DNA of 64,000 bases from Adiantum capillus-veneris (GCA_014529385.2 CM043965.1:11706412-11770411), one strand, 5' to 3'; shown: positions 33,500-45,756, numbered from the stretch's first letter. Numbers and translations are program-made. The notes: a model not told the origin generated them from the sequence alone.

Positions 33500-33748
33500 T
33501 CTCGGGCGTCGCTATAAGCGTCGCTATTTAAGGCTCTACGGCGTTGCTATGATTGTCGCTAGTCGCTATAGGCGTCGCTATATAGCGATGGCTATAGCGA
33601 TGTATATAGCAAAACGGTTATAGCGAGGCTCATAGCGAAGTTCTCGTATCGATGCTATTAGCGACGGTCTTAGCAACACCGAGGAGTATAAAAACCCAAT
33701 GTATTTCCGTCACTAACAGCGTCCAAGTGCACACAACCTCTTGTAGTG
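33500..33748 (+). repeat. 3' subterminal repeats and terminus of the CACTA element
   Basis: At least ten copies of GCGTCGCTAT or its complement ATAGCGA(C/T)G, in both orientations, lie between 33506 and 33675, followed by the inverted end CCTCTTGTAGTG at 33748 and the ACC duplication. Confidence 0.88.
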
Positions 33749-34927
33749 ACCATACGTGCTCGTTGTATCAGTTTCAGTTAGAACTTGGTCCCAAGATGTC
33801 AGTCAATCCCATTTGGAGTCTTCTATCCAGTGTATTTCTAGGTCTTGAGTCTGAGTCTAAATTAGTTTGTATCCAACTAAACTTTTATAGTCATTTTTTT
33901 AATTCACCTAGCATGTTCTGATAATTTTACGTTATGGTCATGAGTTTCATTTGTCTAAATTTTGGCGTTGGACTCATCTCAATCTGTTTATCCAATGATT
34001 GATTTTCAGCTTAATCTACTTCTATGTCATCTGCTCATGTGATAACTAAAGTTTTGAGCCATTATCAATGTCATAAAAATTAATATCTAATTCCCCCAAA
34101 TGATTTTCTCATGTTAAATTGATCATCTAATATGGGGAAGTACCAGGGGGTAAAAGCTAAAATATTGGTAAGGTTGACAGACCGATCTCAACAGGGATCC
34201 AAAGGAGAGAAAATAGGGATCCAAAGAGAGACATCCTGCAAAAGAGCAATGTGCTTCAATGGGGCTTAAAAGACCTAAGGTTCAGCTCCATTAAGACTTC
34301 CATAGGGTAAGGTTCCAAAAAGTAACTAATAAGTCCAATGGCCAAAGGTGGAAAATATTGGATGGTCAAAAAGTCTTCCCACATCCCTAGGAAGGAGGGG
34401 CAAGCCCTAATGGTAGGGGATGAGAGAGAAACACACACACACACACTCCCAAGCTCTCCCCAAAGGGAAGAATGGACACATGGCAGGTTCTAGCCCAGTT
34501 GCCCCCAATCTCCCCTCAAATCCTATTGGATGGACATAGAGGTGGACCAATGAGAATTAGGCTAGAGTAAAATTAGTCTAATCAATTTAAAAATGCTTGA
34601 TGAAAGAACCAATAGAAATTACGCTCCCTAGAAGACTATTGGACAGGCTACCAAGGGGTCCAATGAGCATCTAGGAGCTCGATGGCTTGCTTGATTCCTA
34701 TTGACCAGAAGACTAAAAGGTCCAATGAGAGTTTAAATAAATTATTTAATTACCTAAAGCTCTCACAAAAGGGGAAAGTGGGACACATGTCACAAGGCTA
34801 TCAATTATGCTTCTAATTTGTGACTGGCTAAGTTTTGCAGGAGCCAATGGGAAGCTAGCAAGAGCAAAAAGCAAGAGGGGTCGACCAAGTAGAGAGAGAG
34901 TTGGCATTTTTAGTCTAACTCACTTTG

Positions 34928-34958
<31 letters not shown>

Positions 34959-36023
34959 ACTTATGTGTTGAGCAAGAACTCCATCTCCTTCTCCAAGCAT
35001 TGACAAGTCGAGGCCCACACCAACAACTCTTGGCTATGGAATGCAAATCCAACCAAGAGCCAAGCTTAAATGGCATGCTCATCTCCTCTTCCATGCTAAT
35101 TACTAAGCTAAGCTACGCTATTAGACTAATTATGTGAGGCGAATACTTATTTCTCGTAAGATACATCTTCTTCCTCTCAATCTTTCCTCAATCCCTGTTA
35201 GCTCTCACCATTTTTGAAGTTGTATGAGGTCTTGAGAATGAGGCTAGGGACACTAGATGTGTTTTTCAAGCATAATTTGGTGCATGAAGCTTCCATCTTC
35301 ATTGCACCAACGAGTTTTGTCAAGGAACACAAAGATTGTATTGTACAAAAGTCTCCTTTGACGGGAGAATCTATAATACAAAGCCTTTTTGGAGGGGCGA
35401 CTAGCTCCATGTAAATCCGGTCCTCAACTGTTGTCAATTGTTCTATTTCTCTCTCTTTTCAAGTATTGTCTATGCTAAACTAGCTAGGTGTAAATTTCTA
35501 TGTTGCTTTCTCAAATTAAGTACTCTCCCTATGCTCATTAGGAGTTTGTTCTTAATGAAATGCTCACTATGTTATCAATTTCTGCTACACACAAGTTACT
35601 AGTGCATTAAATGTTACATTGCTATTGGTTTCTCTTTTCTTGCTCAAGAAGAGAGGTCCTCAAGCTTGCTACAAATGGTTGGTGTTATTAATTGAAAAAG
35701 AGTAAGTAGAATAGGGATTTTTCATCCTTGAAGCACGCCTGCTTTATGCAGTTAACGGGGATACCGTCGAGAGCTATGGTCTTAATAATGGAGTCCTACG
35801 GGGCTCGCCTATGGCTTAACCATTATTGAGCTATTAGAAGCCTGGCAGGAATTGGTGCTGTCGTGGCTTTATTAAATCCTCTCTTCTATTCCTTGCAATT
35901 AATAATATTCGAGCCACAGGTATATATGCTTGAGTGCTTATCTTTGAAGGTAAAGAGGAGTAACAACTAGGGCTTGAAGTGTCAAAGTACAAGTAGAAAT
36001 TTACACCTAAAATTTGCTAGTAT
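33749..36023 (+). other. Probable LTR and leader of an older interrupted element
   Basis: No gene. Recurrent CCAATGG/CCAATAG motifs (34340-34860), a TTTAAATAAATTATTTAA box near 34734 and an (AC)n tract at 34929-34959 give an LTR-like look. 35517-35617 recurs as 45768-45871 beyond the second CACTA copy. The segment continues, after removal of the Copia element, into an ATG at 41036. Confidence 0.4.
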
Positions 36024-36250
36024 TGTTACCATATACATGTGGTAGTGATTCGTGTGAACACACTAGGACCGCCGGGGCATTTTTCCCTCTTTAGGAGGTT
36101 TTTTTCCCCGAGCATTGTATATACGCCCATCACTCTAGGGCTATCTATCTTTTCCATTTCATACTAAGTAACACACTATCTATTGTGTGCCTTGAGCTTC
36201 CTTCGTCTTCTCCAAACTGTGTGAGTTTCTCTACAACCCTAATTCCAACA
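36024..36250 (+). repeat. 5' LTR of the Copia element
   Basis: 227 bp. Contains GTATATACG (TATA-like, about 36117) and ends two bases before the primer site. It differs from the 228-bp partner at about 15 positions. Confidence 0.92.
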
Positions 36251-36658
36251 ATTGGTATCAGAGCAGGTTACATCCTCTCGGGCTTAGTCGCCAGCTGCTC
36301 CAGCACACGCCTGCTCACTTTCTCCGATTACAGTGAGGTCTGGCAAGCATTCGCAGGTCGACAAATATTTCGGGTAAATGCTCAAATTTTGCAGGTTTGG
36401 CGAGCATTCGTAGCTCAGATTTTTGATTCGGGCTCATTTCGGCCTCCGTTTCCACTACATGCAGTACTGTACATGCTATTTCGTCATTTTGTGCAGAATT
36501 TTTGTCAGTGCCATTTTTTGCATAACAGGTGCCTCATAGTCTTCTACGGTTTGTGCTATATAGCACGTGTTATTCCCACTCCGTTTCTCCTATTTTCGGG
36601 CAAATTTCAGATCAGGTGCAGCATTTACCATCACTGACAACAACACAGATTGTTCAAG

Positions 36659-39600
36659 ATGTTTGCTGCTGAGGACAGGTTGGATGGAGACAACTACCCT
36701 ATGTGGGCTTATATGATGCAACATGTTCTTGTGTCAAAGGGCATTTGAAACATTGTGCAAGGCATTGATGTACGTCCTAGTTCTAAGGATGTAGACGTTG
36801 TTGAGGATGTTGCAGGTCTTGCTGCAAGGATTGCTGCTATTACAGTTGTTTAGCCTACGACAGAAGAAGCTCGTTGGGATGTAAAGGATGCACAAGCTCA
36901 TGCATTGATTGTGTTGTCTGTGAAGCATTCCATTGTTCCTCACATTCGTTTAGCAAAATCTACAAAACAGGCTTGGGATATTCTAGGAGGTCTTTATGCA
37001 AGCCGCAATGAGGCTAAGGTTGCTTTGCTGCGTAAAGAGCTGGAATCGAAGATTATGCATGAGGAAGATGATATGGACACTTTCCTTGTTGGTGTCAAGG
37101 ATATCAATGAGCAACTTATTCTGCAGGTGAAGTCATTTCAGACAGTTTCCTTGTGCAGATTGTTCTTGATGCCTTACCAGATTCCTACCAGACTTTTGCG
37201 AGTACTTGGAGACTGATGACCCAAGGAAATCCTGAAGTTGTCAAGTTTGATGCATTATGCACATTGCTGTTGCAAGAGTCACTTTCCAGAAAAAACAGAA
37301 CTAGGCAGCGTGCAGTTGAACATGCTATTATTGCTTCTCAAAGAAAGGGTGGTAACAACTTATGGTTCTGCTGCGAGTGGCAAAACTTCTGTTCTTAATG
37401 CTTCTGCTGGCAACAATTCGTCTGGAAATTTTGGTGATAAGGGAAAAAAGAAGATGCGTTGCCATTATTGTAAAGCTAATTATCACTTGATCAAGTCGTG
37501 TCCTAAGTTGAAGGCCAAAGTGGCTAAGAAGAAAGAGGGTGGTTCCACTACAAATGCTGGTTCCACTACAAATGCAGCCATTGTTTAGTCTTCTGTGAAA
37601 GGAGACTGTGATGCTGATGTCGATGCAGAATGGGCTTTTAGTGCAGAGTGCACTTAAAATCCTGTTGTCCATGATGGATGCTTGTCAGTTGCTACAAATT
37701 CACATATGTGGTATTTTGACAGTGGTGCTACAAAGCGCATTACTTCACATCGTGAATTTTTCACCTCTCTCGAGTCTGTCCCTCATGGGAATTCAGTCAC
37801 TTGTGCCAACAATGCCTCTTATCCGATTTAGGGCGTTGGAAAGATTGTACTTACTTCTACAAATGGCAGTTCCTTCACACTTGTTGATGCACTTTATGTA
37901 CCTGGGATCAAGAAGAATCTCTTATCTGTATCCACACTTGCTAGACTTGGACTTGTAGTCAAATTTGTGGATGACACATGTACAGTTCATGATCTCAGTT
38001 CTGGTGATGAAATTGTTGCATCTGGCCTTTTGTGTCGTGGGTTGTATAAGCACACTTTGTATGACAAATGTGGACAAAATTTTGCAAATGCTGTTGCAGA
38101 TTCAAGGGCTATTTCAGATGCAAAACTTTGGCATGCACGTTTTGATCATCTGAATTTTGCCAGTGTCCTGTGTTTGCAGAAATCTGATATGGTTGCTTCT
38201 TTGCCACCTCTTGAAGCACCTGTCAAACATGTTTGTGAAGGCTGTATTTTGGGTAAGATGCAACGTTCTAAGTTTCCAAAGGATGGTTCAATTCGGGCCA
38301 CGTGCAGGTTGCAACTTGTGCATAGTGATGTTTGTGGGCCCATGCAAACTCCGTCCTTGGGAAATTACCTCTACTTCATGACTTTCATTGATGATTACTC
38401 CAGGCATGCATGGGTATTTCCACTTAAAGTCTGAAGTTTTTATGTGCTTCAAATAATTTCTGGCTATGGCTGAAAATGTCTCGAAATGTACTATGAGCAC
38501 CCTCCGTTCCGATCAAGGGAGGGAGTATATGTCTCATGAATTTAATGCTTTGCCACTTATGTACTTAACAGGTGTCCTACGAAAGCTTTGCAGTCTATAC
38601 TCCATATGAAGCATGGCATGATAGAAAGCCTTCTATTGAGCACATGCGTGTTTTTGGCTGTTTTACACATACTTTGGTGCCACAAACATAGCGCATAAAA
38701 TTAGATGATAAGCCTGTCAAATGTATTTTTGTTGGTTATAGTGCTGAAAGCAAAGGTTACAGGTTATATCATCTGCAAACAAAGCGTATTCTGGTTTCAC
38801 GGGATGTAGTGTTTGTGGAAGATTCTGTTCAGCCCTTGCTGTCATGTACTAGACACAGTAATGTAAGCTCATAGGACATTTATGACACTTTTTTGCCTCT
38901 TTTCAGTGGTGGAAATACAAATGTAATTTCCAATGAGGCAAATGTACAACCTATGGGGGTTTTTGAAAATGTTACAGATCAGCCTATTACTGATGCAGAT
39001 GTACATGATGTACTTGATGAGGAAAGGGATGAAAATGAGCAGGCTAGAGGTATGCCTAAATGGCTGGTGCACACTTTGCGTGGCAGTAAATTGGATGCCC
39101 TTTGTCTAGTCGTACTTGTTTAGGCTGTCGCCATGCATCCTATGCATCAGATTGTTATGCTTTGGCTGTGTCTAGCTTACATGATGTTGAGGAGCCTCTG
39201 TCTTTTGATGAAGCACAAAATTAAAAAAATTGGATGGCTACCATGCAATCAGAATATAATGCACTTATAGAAAATGACACATGGACTTTATGTAATTTGC
39301 CTCCTTGAAAAAAGGCCATTGGTACGAAGTGGGTTTACAAGTCGAAACGCAAGCCGGATGGTGAGATCGATCGCCATAAGGCTCGACTTGTTGCAAAGGG
39401 TTATGCACAGCAAAAGGTCATAGATTATAAAGAGACTTTTGCTCCCACTTGTCGTATACTACTGTGCGTTTTCTATGTGCGTTGGCAGCTCATTTTCGTT
39501 GGGATATACATCAATCAGACATTGTTACTGCTTTCTTGAATGGTGACAAATTTGAGGAAGTTTATGTAACGCAGCCTCGCGGTTTTGTCATAAAAGGACA

Positions 39601-40731
39601 AGAGGACAAAGTGTGCAGATGTAAGAAGGCTTTGTATGGGTTGAAGCAATCTCCTCGTGCTTGGGATGAGAAAGCTGACACTCATTTGGTTAAACGAGGC
39701 TTTCCTAATAGTCCAACAGAAAGCACATTGTATGTAAAGCATGAGGGTGATGTACTTCTCATTGTGGTTCTTTATGTCGATGATTTGCTGATCACCGAAC
39801 CAAATGAGAGACATATTGATGAATTTAAGGCTGATTTGAATGCTACTTTCAAGATGAAAGATTTGGGGCTGTTGCATCATTACTTGGGTATACAATTTAA
39901 GCAGTGTGATGGTGGTATTGATTCGTGTCAGAAAAGTTACATAGAGAAATTTCTATGTAAGTTTGGACTTGAGGATTGCAAACATATTGCCACTCCCATG
40001 GAAACAGGTTTTAAGTTGAGTCTACATGATGCTGGCGATCCTGCTGATGTCACTCTTTACCAAACTACTGTTGTGGCTGGCTCATTTATGTATGCAACAG
40101 AAGGCCGGATATTCAGTTTGCACTCTCACAGGTCAACATATTTATGCATAGCCCAGGGTCTAAGCATTGGCAAGCTGTCAAGAGGATTTTCCGCTACCTT
40201 AGTGGCACTTTACATCTTGGCTTGTTTTATCCCAAGGGGGGATCATTGCCGCCAGACTTACATGCTTTTTCGGACTTAGATTGGGCTGGTTGTTTTGACA
40301 CGCGAGTGTACACAAGTGATTTTTGTTTCATGCTTGGCAGTTCATGTATATCATGGTTGAGCAAGAAGCAACCTACTGTGGCCACTTCGAGTTGTGAGGT
40401 TGAGTACAGGGCAGTCTTCACAGCTACGGTTGAGTGTGTATGGCTCAGACGCCTTATGGTTGATTTGGGTGTTGGACAGAACACTGCCAACACTATTACA
40501 CTGACAGTCAGAGCGCATTGGCAGTTGCGAGGAACCCAGATTTTCATGCTCGCACAAAGCACATTGAGGTGCATTACCACTATGTCAGGGAGAGTCTCTC
40601 AGCAGGAGAGGTCAGCTTGGCTAATGTGCCAACATAGGACAACCTTGCAGATCTTTTCACAAAGGCATTGTCTCGTGAGAAGCTTGAAGCTTTCCGCAAA
40701 GCTTTGGGCTTACTCCCCTTTGTGGACTGAT
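36659..40731 (+). pseudogene. Copia gag-pol, broken
   Basis: Gag opens at 36659 (MFAAEDRLDGDNYPMWAYMM), with an in-frame TGA soon after and a frame break near 37130. A CCHC knuckle (CHYCKANYHLIKSC) lies near 37460. Protease shows WYFDSGATKRITSH (D-S-G). GAG-pre-integrase reads LWHARFDHLNFASV, and the integrase core VHSDVCGPM is followed by a deletion near 38570 that removes much of the catalytic region. Reverse transcriptase begins [20 protein letters not shown], has a frameshift near 39450 and keeps the YVDD box (VVLYVDDLLI). RNase H reads SDLDWAGCFDTRVYTSDF and SSCEVEYRAVFTA, with ADLFTKAL at the end. Many lesions make it inactive. Confidence 0.9.
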
Positions 40732-40804
40732 CATGTCCTCAGGGCATGGCACTTCCCTTTACTCATGTGCCAGCTCTTGTTCACCGCATCACTCCAGGGG
40801 GATT

Positions 40805-41032
40805 TGTTACCATATACATGTGGCAGTGATGTGTGTGAACACACTAGGACCGCCGGGGCACTTTTTCCCTCTTAAGGAGGTTTTTTCCCCCGAGCATTGT
40901 ATATACGCCCATCACTCTAGGGCTATCCATCTTTTCCATTGCGTACTAAGTAACACACTCTCTATTGTGTGTGTTGAGCTTCCTTCGTCTTCTCCAAGCT
41001 GTGTGCGTTTCTCTGCAACCCTAATTCCAACA
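40805..41032 (+). repeat. 3' LTR of the Copia element
   Basis: 228 bp direct repeat of 36024-36250, followed by the AGTAT duplication. Confidence 0.92.
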
Positions 41033-41035
41033 AGT

Positions 41036-41313
41036 ATGGATGATAAGGGAAAAGAGATTGAAATGAATGTTGATAGCTTTGATTTTGCTAATGAAAGATA
41101 AACTAATGATGCCCCTATGCTTGTAAGCTATTTTGTTTCTAGGCTTCAACAAGCCTGTGCAATCCATCCCTCCAAGGTGAAGTGCTATAGCAATTGCCCA
41201 CCCATGGTATTCTCCAAACTCCCCACCAAGAAGAGAGAGTACCTAGGAAAGCTCCTGGTGAGGCTTCCAAAAGAGGACTCTCTCCAATAAGGGAAGAAGA
41301 GGAGGATCCATAC
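41036..41313 (+). pseudogene. Start of an interrupted ORF of the older host element
   Basis: The ATG at 41036 gives MDDKGKEIEMNVDSFDFANE, a stop, then NDAPMLVSYFVSRLQQACAI and LPTKKREYLGKLLVRLPKED before a second stop. The family is not recognised; it could be a Ty3-type leader protein or gag. The Copia insertion lies just before its ATG and the second CACTA copy just after 41313, so both used this element as a target. The continuation is lost. Confidence 0.4.
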
Positions 41314-41546
41314 CACTACAAGAGGTACTTCACATTAGCGACGCTCGCAGTGCGATGCTCAAAAGTTAAAATCCACGACGTCGCTATGGGCGTCGCTATT
41401 TTATTTGTTACATAGTGACGCCCAAAGCGACACCGACAGGGGTAAAAATGAAACCGAGAGCGCTCGAAAACTCAGATCTTAGATCTGAGTTTTTGGCACT
41501 CAAGCAAAGAGGTAACGCGCGCTCTCCTGCTCTCTCTCTCTTTCTT

Positions 41547-41548
<2 letters not shown>

Positions 41549-41622
<74 letters not shown>

Positions 41623-41736
41623 GAGGAGAGGAAGGAGAGCCAGGTATGCTCCTTCCTTCTCCTCTCTCTCATGTTCCCTTCCCCGCTCTCTCTCTCTCTC
41701 CCTCTCTCTCTCTCTCACACACACACACATTGTGTC

Positions 41737-41789
<53 letters not shown>

Positions 41790-41862
41790 ACATGCATAAA
41801 CAAAAAACACGCACACAAACATGCATAAACAAAGAATGCATACACACATGCATTGAGAGAGG

Positions 41863-41913
<51 letters not shown>

Positions 41914-42000
41914 AAACAAAGAGAAAGGGAGAGAGAATAAAAAACCAAAGAGAGAGAGAGAGGGGGGGAGAAGACGAAAGAGAGAGGCAAGGGGAGAAAA

Positions 42001-42057
<57 letters not shown>
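41549..42057. repeat. Compound CA / CG / CT / GA microsatellite block in the second CACTA copy
   Basis: (CA)n 41549-41608, (CG)n 41609-41622, CT-rich 41684-41716, (GA)n 41738-41788, (GA)n 41866-41910, (GA)n 42004-42055. Same order as in the first copy. The (CG)n run is found only here. Confidence 0.95.
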
Positions 42058-42064
<7 letters not shown>

Positions 42065-42205
42065 AGATTTTAATTAGATTAGGTTAGATTACATTTAGAT
42101 TTATGTTTATGTTGAATTTAAGATTAGGTTAGATTTAATTTTTACGTTAGATTAAGATTAGGTTAGATTTAAAATTAGGACAACAATAAAGATTAGCTAG
42201 CTATG

Positions 42206-42423
42206 CCCGGGGCAGTCACTTATCAAAAGACCCCTATATCACGTGCGTTCAAGAGGTAATTAATAATACCCCAATATACATACTATACTTACACTGTGAG
42301 CCTATTTAAAAAACCCCCACCCCCCTCTGTATGTATACATTTTTATACATTTTTTTCTTTTAATAATCCTCTCCGGTTAACTCACGTGATATCATACACA
42401 TTCTAAAAAGTGACTGCCCCGGG
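42206..42423. mobile_element. 218-bp MITE with 8-bp target duplication (hAT-like)
   Basis: Left end CCCGGGGCAGTCACTT and right end AAGTGACTGCCCCGGG are perfect 16-bp inverted repeats. TAGCTATG occurs on both sides (42198-42205 and 42424-42431). An 8-bp duplication is the hAT hallmark. A further inverted pair (TATCACGTG / CACGTGATA) lies inside. The first CACTA copy lacks it, so it inserted after the copies separated. Confidence 0.9.
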
Positions 42424-43397
42424 TAGCTATGTTAGATTTAAGTTAGATTACATTTAGGTTTAGGATTTAAGATTGGATTAGATTTAGGTTTATGTTGAGT
42501 TTAATATTAGATTGGATTTAGATTTAAGATTAAGACAAGATTTAAGATTAACTAGATTAAATTTAGATTTAAGTTAGATTACATTTAGGTTTAGGTTAGA
42601 TTTAAGATTAGATTAGATTTAAGATTAGAATAGATTTAGGTTTATTTTGAGTTTAAGATTAGATTAGATCTAGATTTATGTTCTATTTAAAATTAGATTA
42701 GATTTAGGTTAGATTTTAGTGCATGTCAATGAAGGCGCGCTTTGCCCAAAGAGCAAACACTAGTTACACAACAATATGTATATTCCTATCAGAATCTGAC
42801 ACCTATTAACTCACACACTAACCATATTCAATTAGCCAGTGAATCACCACATGTTCAGCTAGGTTAGATTTAAGATTAGATTTTGGATTGAATTTTTATA
42901 TTAGAGTCTACCTTCGAGATTACAATAAAAAAATTAGAATTAGACGAACGGTGATCCCTCTCTTCCTCTCTACAGATGTGACCTTAAGTTGGAAAGCTTT
43001 CAATGGCATGATACTCAGATTGGAGGCCAACATGCAATGTGCTAAGTAATCCCTCCAGCAAAGATCTACTGTGAAGAGATGTTAAGATGCTGTGAAATGC
43101 TACAGCTAGAGAAGAGGCAAAGGGGTTTTGTCCACTACATGCACTATCATGTAGACGTGGGTGTGTAGATTTCTTGTACCCACAAATATAGGCATTGAAC
43201 AATAAAGACGAGATTATAACCCGGTGTTTCTGACCTCCATGCACCTCTAGACCGAGGTGTGCGAGTATTAGACATGACTAGAGAATGTGAGGAGTTTACA
43301 GTGTGAACAAAGAGAGAGAGAGAGAGAGAGAGAAAAGATGGAGGTTTCCAATAGAAGATTAAATTTATTTTGAGTTTATAAGGTTTTTACCCTCATT

Positions 43398-45655
43398 ATG
43401 AGTAGTGACAAGGATGTGGGGCCGTCCAACCGAAACACCTATCTCTCAACAAGGATCTTATGTCCTTGTAATTAATGCAAGCATGTTGTGCAACGGACAA
43501 GACGTGTTTCTTTGCAGCACATTTACGAATTTGGTGAGTTTGATCCATCTATTATAGATTGAGTTGTTGCCAATTATAATTCGTTGGACTTTGACGATGG
43601 CCAACAGGCAGCAATCTTGCAACCCAATAGACGTGTTCGCAGGCGCTTTGGTCAAGCAGCATACGTGAGGCCACAAGATGTAGCCTCTGACAACTCGGAG
43701 GATGATCATGCAGACCACATTCCCAACGAGGCAATGTTTGAGCCCGAGATCGATGAAATGATCGAGACGATCATGGATTCAGAAAGGCTTTATCTATGAT
43801 GATATGAAAAGTGAAGCTGATACGCCATTGTATGATGGAGCACGTGTGTCTAGATTGAAGGTGGTCTTGGTTCTTCTTTCTCAACATGCAGGCAAAGTTT
43901 GGATGGAGTGACACTAGATCACAACGCTTTTCCGGTGATCTATTGCAATATGTTTACTTTAATAAAAAACTCTAGATGTATAATGATCTGATAGATTACT
44001 CACACAATTGTACAACATTTTTTTCGCTGTGTAGATTGCTCAAAGAGCACATATTGCTAGTTGATAATGTGATGCCATATTCTAGAGAGGAAGTAAGAAA
44101 GATCTTTCAAAACTTGGGGATGGATTACAATTTGATTCACCCTTGTCCTAACAACTGCATTCTTTTCAGAGGGGAATAGACATGGAGAAGTGTGTGAAAT
44201 GTGATTTCGAGAGATATTGAGTAGATCTCCACGGAACAAAAATTTCACAAAAGGTTTTGCGACATTTTCCTCTGCTTCCTCGCATCAAGCATTTCTTTGA
44301 ATGTAAGTCCATGGCTGGCCTAGCATCATGGCATGAGGAGAAAAAATCTTTGGATGGCGTGCTACTGATTCTTGCAGATTGTGCAGCCTGGAAACATATA
44401 GACGAAACATGGTCGGATTTTGCCAAGGAAGCTTGAAATCTGCACCTAGGCCTTGCTATGGATGGCATAAATCCATTTGGTCAAAGATCAACATCTTACA
44501 GTGTATGGCCCGTTGTCATCGTCAACTACAACATTCCCCCATGGTTGACTACCAAGAAGGGGCACCTGTGGCTAAGCTTGATTATGCCGGGGCGGTATAA
44601 AGTGAAGAATATAGATGTGCATCTTCGTCCACTATTGAAACAGTTACAACAATTGTGGATTGGCATAGAAGTGGTGGATATGAGCAGACACACAGGTCGA
44701 CGAAATGCTTTGATCAGAGGCATTCTAATGTGGACCATGCATGACTATCCCGGGCTAACAGAATGCTCAAGTGATTTACACTCAAACTCAAACACTGTAA
44801 ATCTTGGTTTTTCTCAAGCTTATCTATTGTCATGTGTATACATGCAGGGCTTCAAATAAGCGGATACAAATCATGTGTCACATGTGGACCTAGATTGAAT
44901 GCACGTCTCTTGACATCCGTAACACAATCTACAAACTTGCGAAGTTGGTGCAATGGATCTCACAAAAGGAGATCAATGTAGACTCTATACCATTTGCCAA
45001 ACTGTGGAGGTTGTGTGCATGTTTGAGAAACACTTTCCTACTACCACGCTAACCATTCAGGTGCATCTTCTTGTTTACATAGTTGATGAGGTGGAAATAG
45101 CTCGCACAATACATTGCAGATGGATGTTCTTTTTAGAACGTTTCATGAAAAAGCTCAAAGGATATGTGTGTCAGAAGGCGCGTCTAGAGGGTAGCATGGC
45201 AGAAGGTTGGCTGGTATAAGAGTCCCTAATTTACATTGGAGAGTGGCTAGACAAATTTGATAAAGCCCAGGACACGCTATGGCGAACCATAGATGATGAG
45301 CGCATATCTAGGATTGTCATGTGCAATCTCGGTGTTGAGAAGAAGATGATGGAAGATCTAGAGGCTAAAACCAACCGATTTTGCATGCTTCACAATCCAG
45401 TGATGCAAAAGTGTATTTCACAATATGAGAATGCAAAGCAGGAGCAACAAAGGGAACGAATCGAGTGGAGATGGGAAGACGACCACCGATGCATTATCCG
45501 GAGGGTCTAGAGAGCCTACCAACATTCATGAGCTTAAGCAATTGAAAAGCACACAACAGTGCGGTGAAGAAGTGACTGAGGAGGAGTGGGAGTACTCTCG
45601 GGGTTGCACGACCAAGGTAAATTTTCAATGTACGACTAGTGACTTTCTAGATGTT
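43398..45655 (+). pseudogene. TNP2-like transposase gene of the second CACTA copy, heavily damaged
   Basis: It opens MSSDKDVGPSNRNTYLSTRI with a stop inside the CPCN*CKH motif, then follows the first copy through PNRRVRRRFGQAAYVRPQD, the intron near 43940-44034, FGQRSTSYSVWPVV, PPWLTTKKGHLWLSLIMPG and GILMWTMHDYPGLTECS. The catalytic DPMH..KNV part lies within the deletion at 44905. The end region (RWMFFLERFMKKLKGYVCQK, LGVEKKMMEDLEAKTNRFCM) is kept. One useful point: the reading ILFQNLG-MDYN is in frame here and identifies the 1-bp frameshift in the first copy. Confidence 0.82.
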
Positions 45656-45756
45656 TGAACGGCCACTCATAATCTTTGTTGGTTGTGTATAAGTCATACA
45701 CAGCAGCATGGTGTAAAGGTCGACGTTTTAGGGTGGAACGGATCGACAAAAAGCGT

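Larger units (their letters stand above)
25462..33748 (+). mobile_element. Full-length CACTA (En/Spm) DNA transposon
   Basis: The left end CACTACAAGAGGT (25462) is matched by the inverted right end ACCTCTTGTAGTG-like (33736-33748), and ACC flanks both sides (25459-25461, 33749-33751), the 3-bp duplication typical of CACTA elements. Inside are subterminal GCGTCGCTAT repeats near both ends, long CA and GA tracts (25698-26190), TTAGATTTAGG-rich DNA (26200-26450), a TNP2-like transposase gene (27436-31212), a 240-bp foldback (31373-31612) and a TNPA-like gene (31776-33076). The transposase gene carries stops and frameshifts, so this copy is probably immobile unless helped. A second, truncated copy lies at 41314-45756. 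Confidence 0.92.
36024..41032 (+). mobile_element. Copia LTR retrotransposon, complete ends, decayed coding region
   Basis: LTRs 36024-36250 and 40805-41032 are direct repeats starting TGTTACCATATACATGTGG and ending ATTCCAACA. AGTAT flanks both sides (36019-36023, 41033-41037). The initiator-Met primer site TGGTATCAGAGC is at 36253-36264 and a CCAGGGGGA purine tract is at 40794-40802. Domains appear in Copia order: gag, protease, integrase, reverse transcriptase, RNase H. Stops, frameshifts and a deletion inside integrase make it non-autonomous now. Confidence 0.92.
41314..45756 (+). mobile_element. CACTA element, second copy, 3'-truncated
   Basis: It begins CACTACAAGAGGTACTTCAC exactly like the first copy (flanked on the left by TAC). 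The same blocks follow in order: subterminal GTCGCTAT repeats, CA/GA tracts, TTAGATTTAGG repeats and the TNP2-like gene from an ATG at 43398. Similarity to the first copy stops at 45756, equivalent to about 30476, so the 3' third of the element, including the foldback and TNPA-like gene, is missing. About 680 bp of the TNP2 core (equivalent to 28939-29608) is also deleted at 44905. It contains a nested MITE (42206-42423). Confidence 0.88.

Noticed and set aside
35740-35900. Structured-RNA-like segment (GCACGCCTGCTTTATGCAG and following)
   Set aside because: It looked like a tRNA or rRNA fragment at first, but no cloverleaf or rRNA core could be assembled.
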